Assembly: GCF_005893125.1 (NCBI RefSeq)
Contig: NZ_VCJS01000079.1
Coordinates: forward strand, 1-53,112
Direction of reading: 5' to 3'
From: Nonomuraea basaltis
GTDB lineage: Bacteria > Actinomycetota > Actinomycetes > Streptosporangiales > Streptosporangiaceae
DNA length: 53,112 bases
Shown here: piece after piece, positions 1 to 7,952 of the stretch
Position numbering within the stretch: position 1 is the stretch's first letter
Layout of the letters: every line of letters starts with the position of its first letter
Translations under genes and position numbers: made by a program
The notes under the pieces: model-generated
Seen by the model: only the letters and a program-made list of their open reading frames with translations
Databases searched by the model: none
What the model was told of the DNA's origin: nothing

Positions 1-8
1 GTCTTAGG

Positions 9-42
9 GTCTCGTGGGCTCGGAGATGGGTATAAGAGACAG
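9..42. other. Nextera (Tn5) sequencing adapter left on contig end
   Basis: These 34 bases match the Illumina Nextera read-2 transposase adapter at 33 of 34 positions; position 29 reads G where the adapter has T. The Tn5 mosaic end occupies 24-42 and finishes in TATAAGAGACAG. This is library-preparation sequence, not genome, so any reading frame starting here is artificial and genuine sequence begins at about 43. Confidence 0.95.
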
Positions 43-214
43 CACGCCGGAGGGGTGCGCGAAGAGCAGGGAGACGGTCACGGCCGGCATCCGGCCACGA
101 CGAACCGGCCCGCGCGGACTCGCCGGTCGCGGGCGGCAGCAAGGCACAGACGGCTCACCCACGGCCGCATCGAGGCATCACAGAGCCACGTCGGCCGCTA
201 CAGAGCCATGTCTG

Positions 215-826
215 TCACAGAGTCACGTCATCCTGCCGGCGAGGCGGGCCGCGGCGGCACATGGCCCAGGCGAGCACCTGCGGTGCGCGGATGCCGGGTG
301 CGGTCGCCGTGACCGGCCCCGGACGAGGCGTCGGCGGGGTCGCGAGCGGGGCGGTCAGCCGCCACAGGCCGCGCAGCGAGCAGGCCAGCACCAGCAGGAA
401 CGCCACCAGCGCCGTCTCGCCCCGATCCAGCCACCACGCACACACCGTGGCGACGAACACGTGCGCCACCAGCATGCCGATCCCCGACTGGAGCCCGCTC
501 CCGCCGTGGTGCCCGGAGAAGGCCGCGGCACCCGAGCTGAAGAGCTGGTGCATCCCGTACTGCGCCGTGAAGGAGGCGGCGACCAGTGTCCCCTTGGACC
601 GGCGCCGGCGGGCGAGAAGGAACGCCCCCGCCCCGGTGGCGGCGGTGGCCGCGGCGACGAACTCCAGGCGGGCGCCCGGGCCGCCGGCCAGCATGTGCAT
701 CCCCAGAGCGGCGTACACGCAGACGGCCGCGAACACCGCCGCCCGCAGGCCGCGCAGGCCGGCCATGCCGGCCTGCGCGCCGTCCCTGCTGCCGGTGCCG
801 CCCCGTCCTTTCTGATCGGGGTTCAT
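215..826 (-). CDS. Multi-pass membrane protein of unknown function
   Basis: The 203-residue product has about four or five hydrophobic segments: near residues 28-46 (AAVFAAVCVYAALGMHML), 55-70, 80-95, 115-135 and 138-160. A basic RRRRSK loop follows the second. A histidine-rich GHHGGSG motif lies between helices, and the C-terminus is basic (CRRGPPRR). This layout resembles small integral membrane proteins often seen near copper-handling genes in actinobacteria, but no catalytic motif is visible, so I give no function. The start is uncertain. The first ATG has no clear ribosome binding site, and a second Met at residue 21 just before the first helix is also possible. Strong codon bias and coherent helices support it over the overlapping opposite-strand frames. 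Confidence 0.6.
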   Translation of the reverse strand: MNPDQKGRGGTGSRDGAQAGMAGLRGLRAAVFAAVCVYAALGMHMLAGGPGARLEFVAAATAATGAGAFLLARRRRSKGTLVAASFTAQYGMHQLFSSGAAAFSGHHGGSGLQSGIGMLVAHVFVATVCAWWLDRGETALVAFLLVLACSLRGLWRLTAPLATPPTPRPGPVTATAPGIRAPQVLAWAMCRRGPPRRQDDVTL

Positions 827-915
827 GCGCGATCACCGCTCACACCACCAGATACGGGGACGTGTCAGGAAAAGTTCAGGAATGCATTGGCCGTCCATGT
901 ACGTGCGCGCAAAGT

Positions 916-1104
916 CCCCTGTTCCGCGCGATCCGCGAGCGCTCCACGGTCGCGCTGTCCGGGGAGTCGGCCGACGAGGTGTTCGGCGGGTACGCCTGGT
1001 TCCACGTCCCGCGGGCCGTCGACTCGGGCACCTTCCCTTGGCTCGCCCTGGCGTTCCGCGACCACACCCCGTCCGAGCTGCTCCACCCGGAGCTGCTGGG
1101 GTGG
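916..1104 (+). pseudogene. asnB: Remnant of asparagine synthetase B
   Basis: About 63 codons encode an internal slice of a glutamine-hydrolysing asparagine synthetase. The slice includes the synthetase signature SGESADEVFGGY followed by WFHVPRAVD and FPWL. The intact enzyme is around 600 residues, with an N-terminal glutaminase and a C-terminal AMP-forming domain; only part of the latter remains, with no start, no stop and no N-terminal domain. The frame runs directly into a different gene remnant at about 1101. It is a broken fragment, either a natural deletion scar or a misassembly near the contig end. Confidence 0.75.
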
Positions 1105-1250
1105 CGGTGCTGGTCGCGCTCGCCGCCTGCACCGCCACTCCCGCCCGCACGGCGTCATCACGGGACCGGACGGCCACGCGTGGGTGACCGACAGCGGCCT
1201 TAACGCGATCGTCCGGGTGAACGCGGACACCCGCCAGGTACGCACCTACC
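1101..1250 (+). pseudogene. 5' part of virginiamycin-B-lyase-like lipoprotein gene, internally deleted
   Basis: The first stretch (1101-1145) reads VAVLVALAACTATPART, a lipoprotein signal with an LAAC lipobox. A second stretch in another frame (1145-1250) reads PHGVITGPDGHAWVTD and continues as a beta-propeller blade to about RTY at 1249. In intact Vgb-like proteins these parts are separated by about 50-100 residues, so an out-of-frame deletion has joined them. The blade continues after the mobile element, at 3701. The family is named for a streptogramin lyase; most actinobacterial members are uncharacterised exported propellers. The gene is dead because of both the deletion and the insertion. 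Confidence 0.7.
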
Positions 1251-1257
1251 GTTCCTC

Positions 1258-3042
1258 TCAAGTGAGCGGGAGCGGGTCCTGGACCCAGGACCCATGCTCA
1301 CCCGCGTGCCCCGAACGGTCTTGGGCACGCTGGTCCCCCGCTTTCCGTCCCGCCACGCCGCCGGACGCTCCGGGCGGTCCGGTGGTGGGACCGGCCGGTG
1401 GGCCGATGGGTGGCATGGGTTTCGGCTTCACGCATCGTGTGCGTGGTCCGGGTTCTGGAGGGCGGGTTCCCTCACGCCCTGGGACGCCGTCTCCGCAGGC
1501 CTGCGCGTGCGCGCGGGCCTGCACGGTCCGATGCCCCGCAGCATCGCTCTGGTGCCGTGGGGGCGGTGCCGTCCTGCGCCGGATCTTGTGTCCCAGGGCG
1601 CGTCTCCCGATCGCGATGCTCGCCGCATCGTGCCGGGTGACCTGACGTTCTTTGGTGGTGAGGGGCTTTCGCCAGTGCTGGGCGCCCCACTTGGAGGTAT
1701 AGGCCGCATCCACCGCCACGACCTGGATACCGGCCTCGGCGGCCATCGAGGTCAGCCGGGCCCGCAGCCGGGCGGTGGGGAACCGGGAGATCAGGTTACG
1801 GAACCGTTTGCGGCGGCCGTGCTTCTCCCGGGTCTTCTCATCGGCGAAGTCCAAGTCCTCGATCGCGATCGCCTTCACGCCCTCACGGCGGGCCCAGTGC
1901 AGCAGCCGGGTCAGGGCGTGCCGGATCTGCGCATCGCGATGCGCAGACGAGCCGGACAGGTCATAGCAGAACCGCTTGGGATCGCCGACCGGGTTGCCGT
2001 GCACGTCCAGTCGCCAGGCCGCGAGGTGGTCGTCGTTGGTGTCCACCCCGACACACCCCGCGACTAGCGCCGCTTGCAGGGGCAGGATCGGGGCGGGTGC
2101 GGGTTGCCAGGCGGCGGTGATGTACCACCGGTCGCGGTCGGCGTCATAGTTGATGGTGTAGGCCACCGCCCGGTCCGCGTGCACCCGGTCGGCCCACTCG
2201 GCACCCCGGTAGGTGAAGGTGGCGCGGCCGTCCAGCACATACCAGCCGTGCGGCGCGTTCGCCCGGTGCGCCAAGGCGGCGGGCAGCTTCAGCGACACCT
2301 CACCTTCGGGCGTGAGGCGGATGGTCAGATTCCCCCACCGTTTGCCGGTCTCCCCGTCGGCGTGCAGGAACAGCCGTTTCGCGTTCCACCGGGTGCGCCA
2401 CTGGCCCACCCGGTGTCCGGCTTCGGCCGTCAACTCCTCGGGGCTGAGGCCGGGGGTGTCTGGTCCGGTCAGGTCGTCGAGCAGGTGGTGTCGATTGTTG
2501 AGCAAACGGCGGCCGCCCCGGCAGACGTGCACCCGGCCCGCGTCGTCATCGGCCTGGGCCTGGGCGAGCTGGCCTTCCAGCATGCCCAGACGGCGGGACT
2601 TGACGAAGTACTCGTGCTTGCTGCGGTACCCGCCTGGCTTGTCCTTGGTCCCCGGTTCCCCGACCGGCAGCGACAACCGGTGCGAGATGGTGGCGACCGC
2701 GGCCCGGCGCTCAGCGATGAACGCGGCCTGATTGCGTCGCGACAACGCCCACTGATCGTTGCTGGCCTTGGTGATCGACCCCGCCCACCTAGCCGACGAC
2801 AACACGGTCAGCGCGCGTTTGCGTTCGGCCCAGGCGTGCTTGTCGTGTCCGGTCCCGTACCGGCAGCGGGCCTTGAGGTCGGCGGCGGCCAACCTGCCCA
2901 GCAGGGTGCCCGCCTCCCACAAAATCTCCTCGTCCCGCTGGGACATGCCCTTGATCCTCGTGCGGATCGCCACCCCCGACGGGCCCGGCGCCACGAACGG
3001 AGCATCGATGGCCCGCAGGCCGCTTGCGGTGCGCTCATCCAT
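1258..3042 (-). CDS. tnpB: TnpB-like accessory protein of IS607 element
   Basis: The 594-residue protein has RuvC-like motifs in order: CVGVDTNDDHLAAW (first Asp), AIAIEDLDF (Glu), VDAAYTSKWGAQHW and TRHDAASIAIG (last Asp). TnpB proteins are RNA-guided nucleases, ancestors of Cas12, that help the element persist. The CxxC zinc ribbon of classical TnpB is absent and replaced by AYTSKWGAQHW, as in the large actinobacterial TnpB subgroup. The last ~100 residues are low-complexity and basic. The stop lies 8 bp from the inferred element end. The start overlaps the recombinase stop by 8 bp, which suggests translational coupling. Whether this divergent subgroup cleaves DNA cannot be told from sequence. 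Confidence 0.85.
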   Translation of the reverse strand: MDERTASGLRAIDAPFVAPGPSGVAIRTRIKGMSQRDEEILWEAGTLLGRLAAADLKARCRYGTGHDKHAWAERKRALTVLSSARWAGSITKASNDQWALSRRNQAAFIAERRAAVATISHRLSLPVGEPGTKDKPGGYRSKHEYFVKSRRLGMLEGQLAQAQADDDAGRVHVCRGGRRLLNNRHHLLDDLTGPDTPGLSPEELTAEAGHRVGQWRTRWNAKRLFLHADGETGKRWGNLTIRLTPEGEVSLKLPAALAHRANAPHGWYVLDGRATFTYRGAEWADRVHADRAVAYTINYDADRDRWYITAAWQPAPAPILPLQAALVAGCVGVDTNDDHLAAWRLDVHGNPVGDPKRFCYDLSGSSAHRDAQIRHALTRLLHWARREGVKAIAIEDLDFADEKTREKHGRRKRFRNLISRFPTARLRARLTSMAAEAGIQVVAVDAAYTSKWGAQHWRKPLTTKERQVTRHDAASIAIGRRALGHKIRRRTAPPPRHQSDAAGHRTVQARAHAQACGDGVPGREGTRPPEPGPRTRCVKPKPMPPIGPPAGPTTGPPGASGGVAGRKAGDQRAQDRSGHAGEHGSWVQDPLPLT

Positions 3043-3625
3043 CGGCCGCCGCTTTCAGCGCCTTCTGCGCCCGGTTACGCGCCGAGCGGCGCCCGTACAG
3101 CCGCGCGCAGAACGAGGTCAGAATCTCGATCATGTCGCGGACCACATCGTCGTCGACCTCGCCCTCGTCGACCTCGCCCTCGTCCAGGATCACCAGGCGG
3201 CGCTCGTGCGCGGACAGCGCGGCCTCGACCAACTCCACGTTCATCCGGCCGAGGCGGTCCTTGTGCTCCACCACGACCGTGGTCACCTGCGGATCGGCCA
3301 GCAGACGGCGGGCCTTCGAACGCGTCCCGTTCATCCCCGAGGCGACCTCGGCCTCCACCCGCACGACCCGGTGCCCGGCCTGGGCCGCCCACCTGGTCAG
3401 CCGCGCCACCTGACGGTCCAGGTCCGTCTTCTGGTCATGGGAGGACACTCGTGCGTACAGGCCCACACCACTGCTCTCCCCGGGCCCGGTGCCGGCCTCA
3501 ACGTTCACCAGGATCGTGCGCGGACCCACCCGAGTCGCGGGCACCGGCAAGGTCCCCTGACGGAACCAGCGATACGCGGTGTGCGGGTGCACACCCTGCG
3601 CTCTGGCCCACTCCGTAAGGTTCAC
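3035..3625 (-). CDS. tnpA: IS607-type serine recombinase (transposase)
   Basis: Residues 1-45 form the MerR-like helix-turn-helix of IS607 transposases (NLTEWARAQGVHPHTAYRWF, then a GTLPVPATRVG wing). The resolvase catalytic domain follows, with the nucleophile region LYARVSSHDQ (Ser about 61), then VEHKDRLGR and a C-terminal helix. The reaction is site-specific strand exchange of a circular intermediate at a 2-bp core. I chose the GTG at 3625 because family members begin at this NLTEWA motif; a GTG at 3661 would add 12 unusual residues. A 12-bp tandem duplication encodes DEGEVDEGEVD near the C-terminus. The frame is intact, so the element may be mobile. Confidence 0.88.
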   Translation of the reverse strand: MNLTEWARAQGVHPHTAYRWFRQGTLPVPATRVGPRTILVNVEAGTGPGESSGVGLYARVSSHDQKTDLDRQVARLTRWAAQAGHRVVRVEAEVASGMNGTRSKARRLLADPQVTTVVVEHKDRLGRMNVELVEAALSAHERRLVILDEGEVDEGEVDDDVVRDMIEILTSFCARLYGRRSARNRAQKALKAAADG

Positions 3626-3700
3626 CCCAAGAACCCTAGCGACAAACTCCTGCACACTCACGCCTACTTACGCACACTCAAGACCCAGCCGTTAACAACC

Positions 3701-4323
3701 CCCTGCCCGAGGACCGCGCGGGCGCCGATCTCAACACGGCCGCGTTCGGCGAGGCGAGCGTGCTCTGGTTCACCGGCCAGAGCGGCGTCTACGGGCGGCT
3801 GGCAACGGACACAGGCAAGATCGACGTGTACGACGCCCCGCGCGGCCCCGGCCCGTACGGGATCACGACCGCCCCGAACGGCGACGTCTACTACGCGTCG
3901 CTGGCCAGCAGCCACATCGCCAAAATCGCGCCGGGCACCGGCCGCGCCACGGTGCTCGAACCCCCGACCCCCGACCAGGGCGCGCGCCGGGTGTGGGCGG
4001 ACAGCGACGGCCGGATCTGGGTCAGCGAGTGGACCGGCGGCCGCCTGGGCCGCTACGACCCCGCCACGAACGCGTGGAAGGAATGGCAGCTCCCCGGCGA
4101 CGCCCCGCAGCCGTACGCCGTGTACGCCGATCCGGCCGGCATCGTCTGGATCAGCGACTTCGGCAGCGACCGGCTGATCAGCTTCGACCCCGCCACCGAG
4201 CGCTTCACCCCCGCGAACGGCGAGGCCGCGGGGGTGCGCCAGATCCACGGCCGCCCGGGCGAGGTATGGGGCGCGGCATCGGGCCAGGACGCCCTCCTCC
4301 TCGTCCGGACGGCCTCCGGATAG
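3701..4323 (+). pseudogene. 3' part of virginiamycin-B-lyase-like gene
   Basis: From 3701 the frame reads LPEDRAGADLNTAAFGEASVLWFTGQSGVYG and continues to a stop at 4321-4323, giving about four beta-propeller blades. Repeated signatures are GPYGITTAPNGDVYYAS, RVWADSDGRIWVSEW and AVYADPAGIVWISDF. This is the C-terminal two thirds of the Vgb-like protein whose first part lies at 1101-1250. No start codon or signal peptide remains here. The GTG at 3760 lies inside a blade and is unlikely to be a true start. The sequence is otherwise undecayed, so the disruption looks recent. Confidence 0.8.
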
Positions 4324-4329
4324 AAGAGG

Positions 4330-5250
4330 TCAGAGCAGGGGGCCGCCGCCGCTGTAGACCAGGCGCGGCGGGTTGCCGCCGAACAGCTGGCTGACGGTGA
4401 CGAACGTGTAGCCGCGCTTGGACAGGCTCTTCAGCACCTGCGGCATGGCCCGCACCGTCGTGGGGTGGATGTCGTGGAACAGGATGATGCTGCCCGGGCG
4501 TACCGACTTGATCGTCTTCTTCACCACCCTGGCGCTGTCGCGGTGGAGCCAGTCCAGGGTGTCCACGCTCCACATCACCATGGGACGCGAGGTCTGCATG
4601 CGTACGGCGCCGTTGAGCGCCCCGTACGGCGGCCTGACGATCCGCGGCACGAGACCCGTCGCCGCCTTGATCACCTGGTCGGTACGGGCCAGCTCGCTCC
4701 GGACTCCGGCGGCCGACAGCCTCGTCAGGTCGGAGTGCGACCAGGTGTGGCTGCCGATCTCGTGCCCGGCCGCGACGGTCCGGCGCAGGATGCCCGGGTT
4801 CGCGGCGACGTTCCGGCCCACGACGAAGAACGTGGCCCGGGCGCGGTGGGTCGAAAGGTGCCGCAACAGCGTGTCCGTGTAACGGCCCGGGCCGTCGTCG
4901 AAGGTGAGCGCCACGCACTTGGCGCGGCGGCAGTCGACCGGGCGGCCCCGGACGTCCTGCGCCGCCGCGATCATGGGCTTGAGCAGCGCCCGCGACGCCT
5001 TGGACCAGGTCTCGGCCAGCCCCGCGTACGGCGCCCCCGACCCGGATAACCCTGTCTGCGACGCCTCGGCGGCGGGCGAGCCGCCGCCCTGGATGCCCGG
5101 CAGCACCGCGGCCTGGACCGTTCCAGTTCCGGCCGCCAGCTGGCCGGCCCCGCACGCCGCGGTCACCAGGACGGCCGTGGCGATCGTCCTCGCCGTCCCC
5201 CGTTTCACGCCAGGCCGAAGCGGCCGGCGCGATGCAGCACCGATGTCCAT
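4330..5250 (-). CDS. Secreted polysaccharide deacetylase (NodB homology domain)
   Basis: The 306-residue protein starts at ATG 5250, preceded by a strong AAGGGGGA ribosome binding site; a longer frame to 5346 lacks one. Residues 20-48 form an export signal (ARTIATAVLVTAACGAGQLAAG). The C-terminal NodB domain carries the carbohydrate esterase 4 motifs in order: TFDDGP (catalytic Asp pair), SHTWSHSDL (metal His pair), RPPYGALN, WSVDTLDW and ILFHDIHP (catalytic His). The family removes N-acetyl groups from peptidoglycan, chitin oligomers or similar polymers with a divalent metal. All key residues are present, so it should be active outside the membrane. Its stop lies 6 bp from the stop of the disrupted lyase gene. 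Confidence 0.9.
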   Translation of the reverse strand: MDIGAASRRPLRPGVKRGTARTIATAVLVTAACGAGQLAAGTGTVQAAVLPGIQGGGSPAAEASQTGLSGSGAPYAGLAETWSKASRALLKPMIAAAQDVRGRPVDCRRAKCVALTFDDGPGRYTDTLLRHLSTHRARATFFVVGRNVAANPGILRRTVAAGHEIGSHTWSHSDLTRLSAAGVRSELARTDQVIKAATGLVPRIVRPPYGALNGAVRMQTSRPMVMWSVDTLDWLHRDSARVVKKTIKSVRPGSIILFHDIHPTTVRAMPQVLKSLSKRGYTFVTVSQLFGGNPPRLVYSGGGPLL

Positions 5251-5471
5251 CGATCCCCCTTGCGCACCGCCCCCGGTGCGGCTCCCTGAATGCGGCCCCG
5301 GCCTCGCCGGAGCCGCCCAAATGAGTTCGACAACCGTCGTACGCAAATGGTTCGCGGGAGACCGCTGTCCGGATGAGGGAGTGGGAATCCGTTCGCGGAA
5401 CGGTCACCGGTCCGCCGGAGAGCCGCCGCACCGGCGCGTGAGCTTGATCCGGGGTTCCGGCGCCCGGGATC

Positions 5472-6134
5472 ATGCGGTGGATGGACTACTACCTGATCTC
5501 CACCTCGGCAAAGGACCGGTTCCCGGCGGGAGTCCTGGTGGAGGAGTTCGTCCTCTGCGAGGACTACACCGCGGCCGGCATCGACAGCGCCGAATGGGGA
5601 TCGGAGACCGGCGAGTGGCTGGCCGCCCCGGAGGTGAGCCGCGCGATCCGGTCCGACCGCGCCCTGCGCGCGCGGGTGACGCCGGTCGGCCGGCGGGACG
5701 CCCGCGACGCCTACGCCTACCTCGGCGGGGGCGAGCTGCCGGAGGAGGACCGGCTGCGCGCCTACTTCCAGCGCCGCCAGCCCCTGCCCGCGTCCACGCC
5801 GCTGCACCTGGGCACCGCGCCCGCCAAGGCGCGCCGCTACCGCATCCTGTTCGCCGGCGAGCTGGGCGCCGACGGGCTGGCGAACGTGCAGACGGTCCTG
5901 CGGCTGGTGCCGACCGGTGACCCCCGCGTGGTCGGGAAGGCGTCGGGCAGCGCCGACGGTCACGGCTTCACCTGGGAGCTGCGCCGGATCGGGGCGGGCA
6001 TCGCCTGGTGTGTGGACGTCACCGTACGGCTGGGCGCCGGCCCGGTCGCCACGCTCGGCGCGCTGCTTCTCCACCATCGGCAGGCCATCCGCGAGCAGGG
6101 CCTGATCCCGGTCACGGTCGAACGCTTCGCCTGA
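5472..6134 (+). CDS. Hypothetical protein, 220 aa
   Basis: The product is soluble and arginine-rich with no signal peptide or membrane segment. Readable features are MDYYLISTSAKDRFPAGVLV at the start, a central GELPEEDRLRAYFQRRQ helix, and a C-terminal part with TWELRRIGAGIAWCVDVTVRLG. I do not recognise the family. The start may be the ATG at 5472 or the ATG at 5481 (residue 4), as neither has a strong ribosome binding site. It diverges from the deacetylase gene across about 220 bp and reads towards the cytochrome b gene. That gene has its own upstream palindrome, so the two need not be co-transcribed. Confidence 0.65.
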   Translation: MRWMDYYLISTSAKDRFPAGVLVEEFVLCEDYTAAGIDSAEWGSETGEWLAAPEVSRAIRSDRALRARVTPVGRRDARDAYAYLGGGELPEEDRLRAYFQRRQPLPASTPLHLGTAPAKARRYRILFAGELGADGLANVQTVLRLVPTGDPRVVGKASGSADGHGFTWELRRIGAGIAWCVDVTVRLGAGPVATLGALLLHHRQAIREQGLIPVTVERFA

Positions 6135-6142
6135 TCCGCAAA

Positions 6143-6153
6143 ATGTGTCACAT
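6143..6153. promoter_or_regulatory. Palindrome upstream of orphan cytochrome b gene
   Basis: ATGTG-T-CACAT is a perfect 5-bp inverted repeat about 60 bp before the cytochrome b start. It resembles a compressed CRP/FNR-type half-site pair (TGTG..CACA), but the spacer is one base rather than six. It is a weak candidate operator. Confidence 0.25.
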
Positions 6154-6212
6154 TCTGGCGCTCTGTCGCGTCTTGGTGGTAATGGACCAACCAAGCATGT
6201 GGCGGAGTGACG

Positions 6213-7724
6213 ATGAAGGGCAGCTCACTGGTCAGTGCGCTCGACGATCGGGTCGGCGGGGCCGCTTTCCTGAAGAAGGCGATGCGGAAGGTCTTCCCAG
6301 ACCACTGGACGTTCCTGCTGGGGGAGGTCGCGCTGTACTCCTTCGTGGTCGTCCTGATCACGGGCGTCTTCCTCACGTTCTTCTTCAAACCGACGATGGC
6401 CGAGGTGCTCTACGACGGCGCCTATGTGCCCCTGCGCGGGGTGCGGATGAGCCAGGCGTACGCCTCCACGCTGGAGATCAGCTTCGAGGTGCGCGGCGGG
6501 CTGCTGATGCGGCAGATGCACCACTGGGGGACGCTCGTGTTCCTCGCGGCCATCGTCGCCCACCTGCTGCGCAACTTCTTCACCGGTGCCTTCCGCCGGC
6601 CCCGCGACCTGAACTGGCTGATCGGCGTGGCCCTGTTCGGGCTGGTGATGCTCAACGGGCTGTTCGGCTACTCGCTGCCCGACGACCTGCTGTCCGGCGC
6701 GGGGCTGCGCATCCTGCACGGGGTCACGCTGTCGATCCCGCTGGTGGGGACGTATCTGGCGGCGTTCCTGTTCGGCGGAGAGTTCCCGGGCGAGGACATC
6801 ATCTCCCGGCTGTTCAGCATCCACGTGCTGCTGATCCCCGGCCTGCTGCTCCTGCTCATCCCGCTGCACGCGGTGGTGCTGACCTGGCGGCAGACGCACA
6901 CCCAGTTCCGGGCCAAGGGGCTGAGCGACCGGGTGGTGCGCGGTGCGCCGTTCTTCCCGGCGTTCCTGGCCAAGACGACGGTGTTGTTCCTGTGGGTGTG
7001 CGCGGTGGTCGCGCTCCTCGCCACCGTGTTCCAGATCAACCCGATCTGGCTGTACGGTCCGTACGTCCCCAGCACGGTCAGCGCCGGCTCGCAGCCCGAC
7101 TGGTACATGGGCTTCCTCGAGGGCGCGCTGCGGATCATGCCGCCCTGGGAGTTCACCGTCCTCGGCCACACGGTGACCATGAGCGTGCTGATCCCCGCGC
7201 TGGGCGCGCCGGGGCTGCTGTTCACCGTGCTGTTCCTCTACCCGTTCGCCGAGCGGTGGGTCACCCGTGACACCACCGTGCACCACCTCCTGGACCGGCC
7301 GCGCGAGGTCCCGACCCGGGCCGGGATCGGCGTGGCGGGGGTCGTCTATTACGGCGTGCTCTGGCTGGCCGGCGGCAACGACCTGATCGCCTCGACGTTC
7401 CACATTTCCCTGAACGCGACGACCTGGATCTTCCGCGTCGCCGTCGTGGCCGGGCCGGTGCTGGGGTACGTGGTCGCCCGGCGGATCTGCCTGGGGTTGC
7501 TGGCCCAAGACCGGCACACCACCGTCCACGGGGTGGAGACCGGGGTGATCGTGCGGAGCGCGGAGGGCCGGTTCACCGAGATCGAGCGGCCGGTGACCGA
7601 GGAGGAGTCCGCGGTGCTCGTGCCACCGGCCGCGCCGGCCCTGCCGCCCGCGGGCAACGGCGACGTCCCGCCCCCGGTAAAGCGCCGGATCCGGGACGCC
7701 GCGCAACGCTCCTGGAGCCGCTGA
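6213..7724 (+). CDS. Orphan menaquinol-cytochrome c reductase cytochrome b subunit (QcrB-like)
   Basis: The ATG at 6213 follows a GGCGGAG ribosome binding site at 5-bp spacing. The 503-residue protein has about eight to nine membrane helices. Helix B carries haem-ligand histidines 14 apart (MHHWG ... AHLLRNFF), helix D has a pair 15 apart (IHVLL ... PLHAVV), and the quinol-site PEWY motif appears as QPDWYMGFLEG. These are hallmarks of actinobacterial QcrB in the bc1-aa3 supercomplex. In the usual operon qcrB follows qcrC and qcrA; here neither is present, so this is probably a second copy. The acidic and proline-rich C-terminal tail (about residues 440-503) is cytoplasmic. It may swap into the complex or serve an alternative chain. 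Confidence 0.9.
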   Translation: MKGSSLVSALDDRVGGAAFLKKAMRKVFPDHWTFLLGEVALYSFVVVLITGVFLTFFFKPTMAEVLYDGAYVPLRGVRMSQAYASTLEISFEVRGGLLMRQMHHWGTLVFLAAIVAHLLRNFFTGAFRRPRDLNWLIGVALFGLVMLNGLFGYSLPDDLLSGAGLRILHGVTLSIPLVGTYLAAFLFGGEFPGEDIISRLFSIHVLLIPGLLLLLIPLHAVVLTWRQTHTQFRAKGLSDRVVRGAPFFPAFLAKTTVLFLWVCAVVALLATVFQINPIWLYGPYVPSTVSAGSQPDWYMGFLEGALRIMPPWEFTVLGHTVTMSVLIPALGAPGLLFTVLFLYPFAERWVTRDTTVHHLLDRPREVPTRAGIGVAGVVYYGVLWLAGGNDLIASTFHISLNATTWIFRVAVVAGPVLGYVVARRICLGLLAQDRHTTVHGVETGVIVRSAEGRFTEIERPVTEEESAVLVPPAAPALPPAGNGDVPPPVKRRIRDAAQRSWSR

Positions 7725-7727
7725 CGA

Positions 7728-7892
7728 TCAGGAGACCGGCACCGCGGGAACGGTGACCGGGTCGAGCAGCGGGTTCAGCACGTCCGCCTGGGCCTGCCCG
7801 GCCGGCACGGACCCCCGTACCGTCGAGAGAAGCCCCGCCTCTGCCCCTGTCAGCCCCGGCGGAAGCCGCATGCTCGCCGCCATCGGGGGCAT
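7728..7892 (-). CDS. Small ORF, 54 aa, unknown
   Basis: A short frame begins at ATG 7892, preceded on its strand by GGAAGG at a good distance, and ends 3 bp past the cytochrome b stop. The peptide reads MPPMAASMRLPPGLTGAEAG near its start and ends in proline- and valine-rich sequence (PVTVPAVPVS). It has no membrane segment and no recognised motif. The ribosome binding site and fit to the intergenic gap are the only support. It could equally be spacer or a remnant. Confidence 0.3.
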   Translation of the reverse strand: MPPMAASMRLPPGLTGAEAGLLSTVRGSVPAGQAQADVLNPLLDPVTVPAVPVS

Positions 7893-7952
7893 GAGTCCTT
7901 CCGGCGGGACTTATCTGGATAGATGCCTATTTGTCAGGCGCGGGAGGCATCG

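Larger units (their letters stand above)
1251..3700 (-). mobile_element. IS607-family insertion sequence
   Basis: The element carries the two-gene set typical of IS607: a serine recombinase with an N-terminal helix-turn-helix and an overlapping tnpB-like gene, both on the minus strand. Its boundaries come from the interrupted host gene. Deleting 1251-3700 (2,450 bp) joins TAC-C to CC-CTG and gives the in-frame protein TYPLPEDRAGADLN, a good Vgb-type blade. CC (GG on the other strand) is present at both junctions (1249-1250 and 3699-3700). This fits the known IS607 habit of inserting at a short GG-type core without longer target duplications. A GTTAAC palindrome lies at 3691-3696. Confidence 0.85.

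Noticed and set aside
14..1645. Long plus-strand open frame at the contig start
   Set aside because: It begins inside the sequencing adapter, runs antisense to a membrane protein gene, crosses the IS end and has no coherent protein features apart from one propeller blade.
3124..3190. 12-bp tandem duplication within the serine recombinase gene
   Set aside because: It keeps the frame and adds only an acidic DEGEVDEGEVD stretch, so it is not a separate repeat feature.
6225..7706. 493-codon frame antisense to cytochrome b
   Set aside because: The composition (His, Gln, Arg, Pro) is typical of the antisense of membrane-helix codons in GC-rich DNA.
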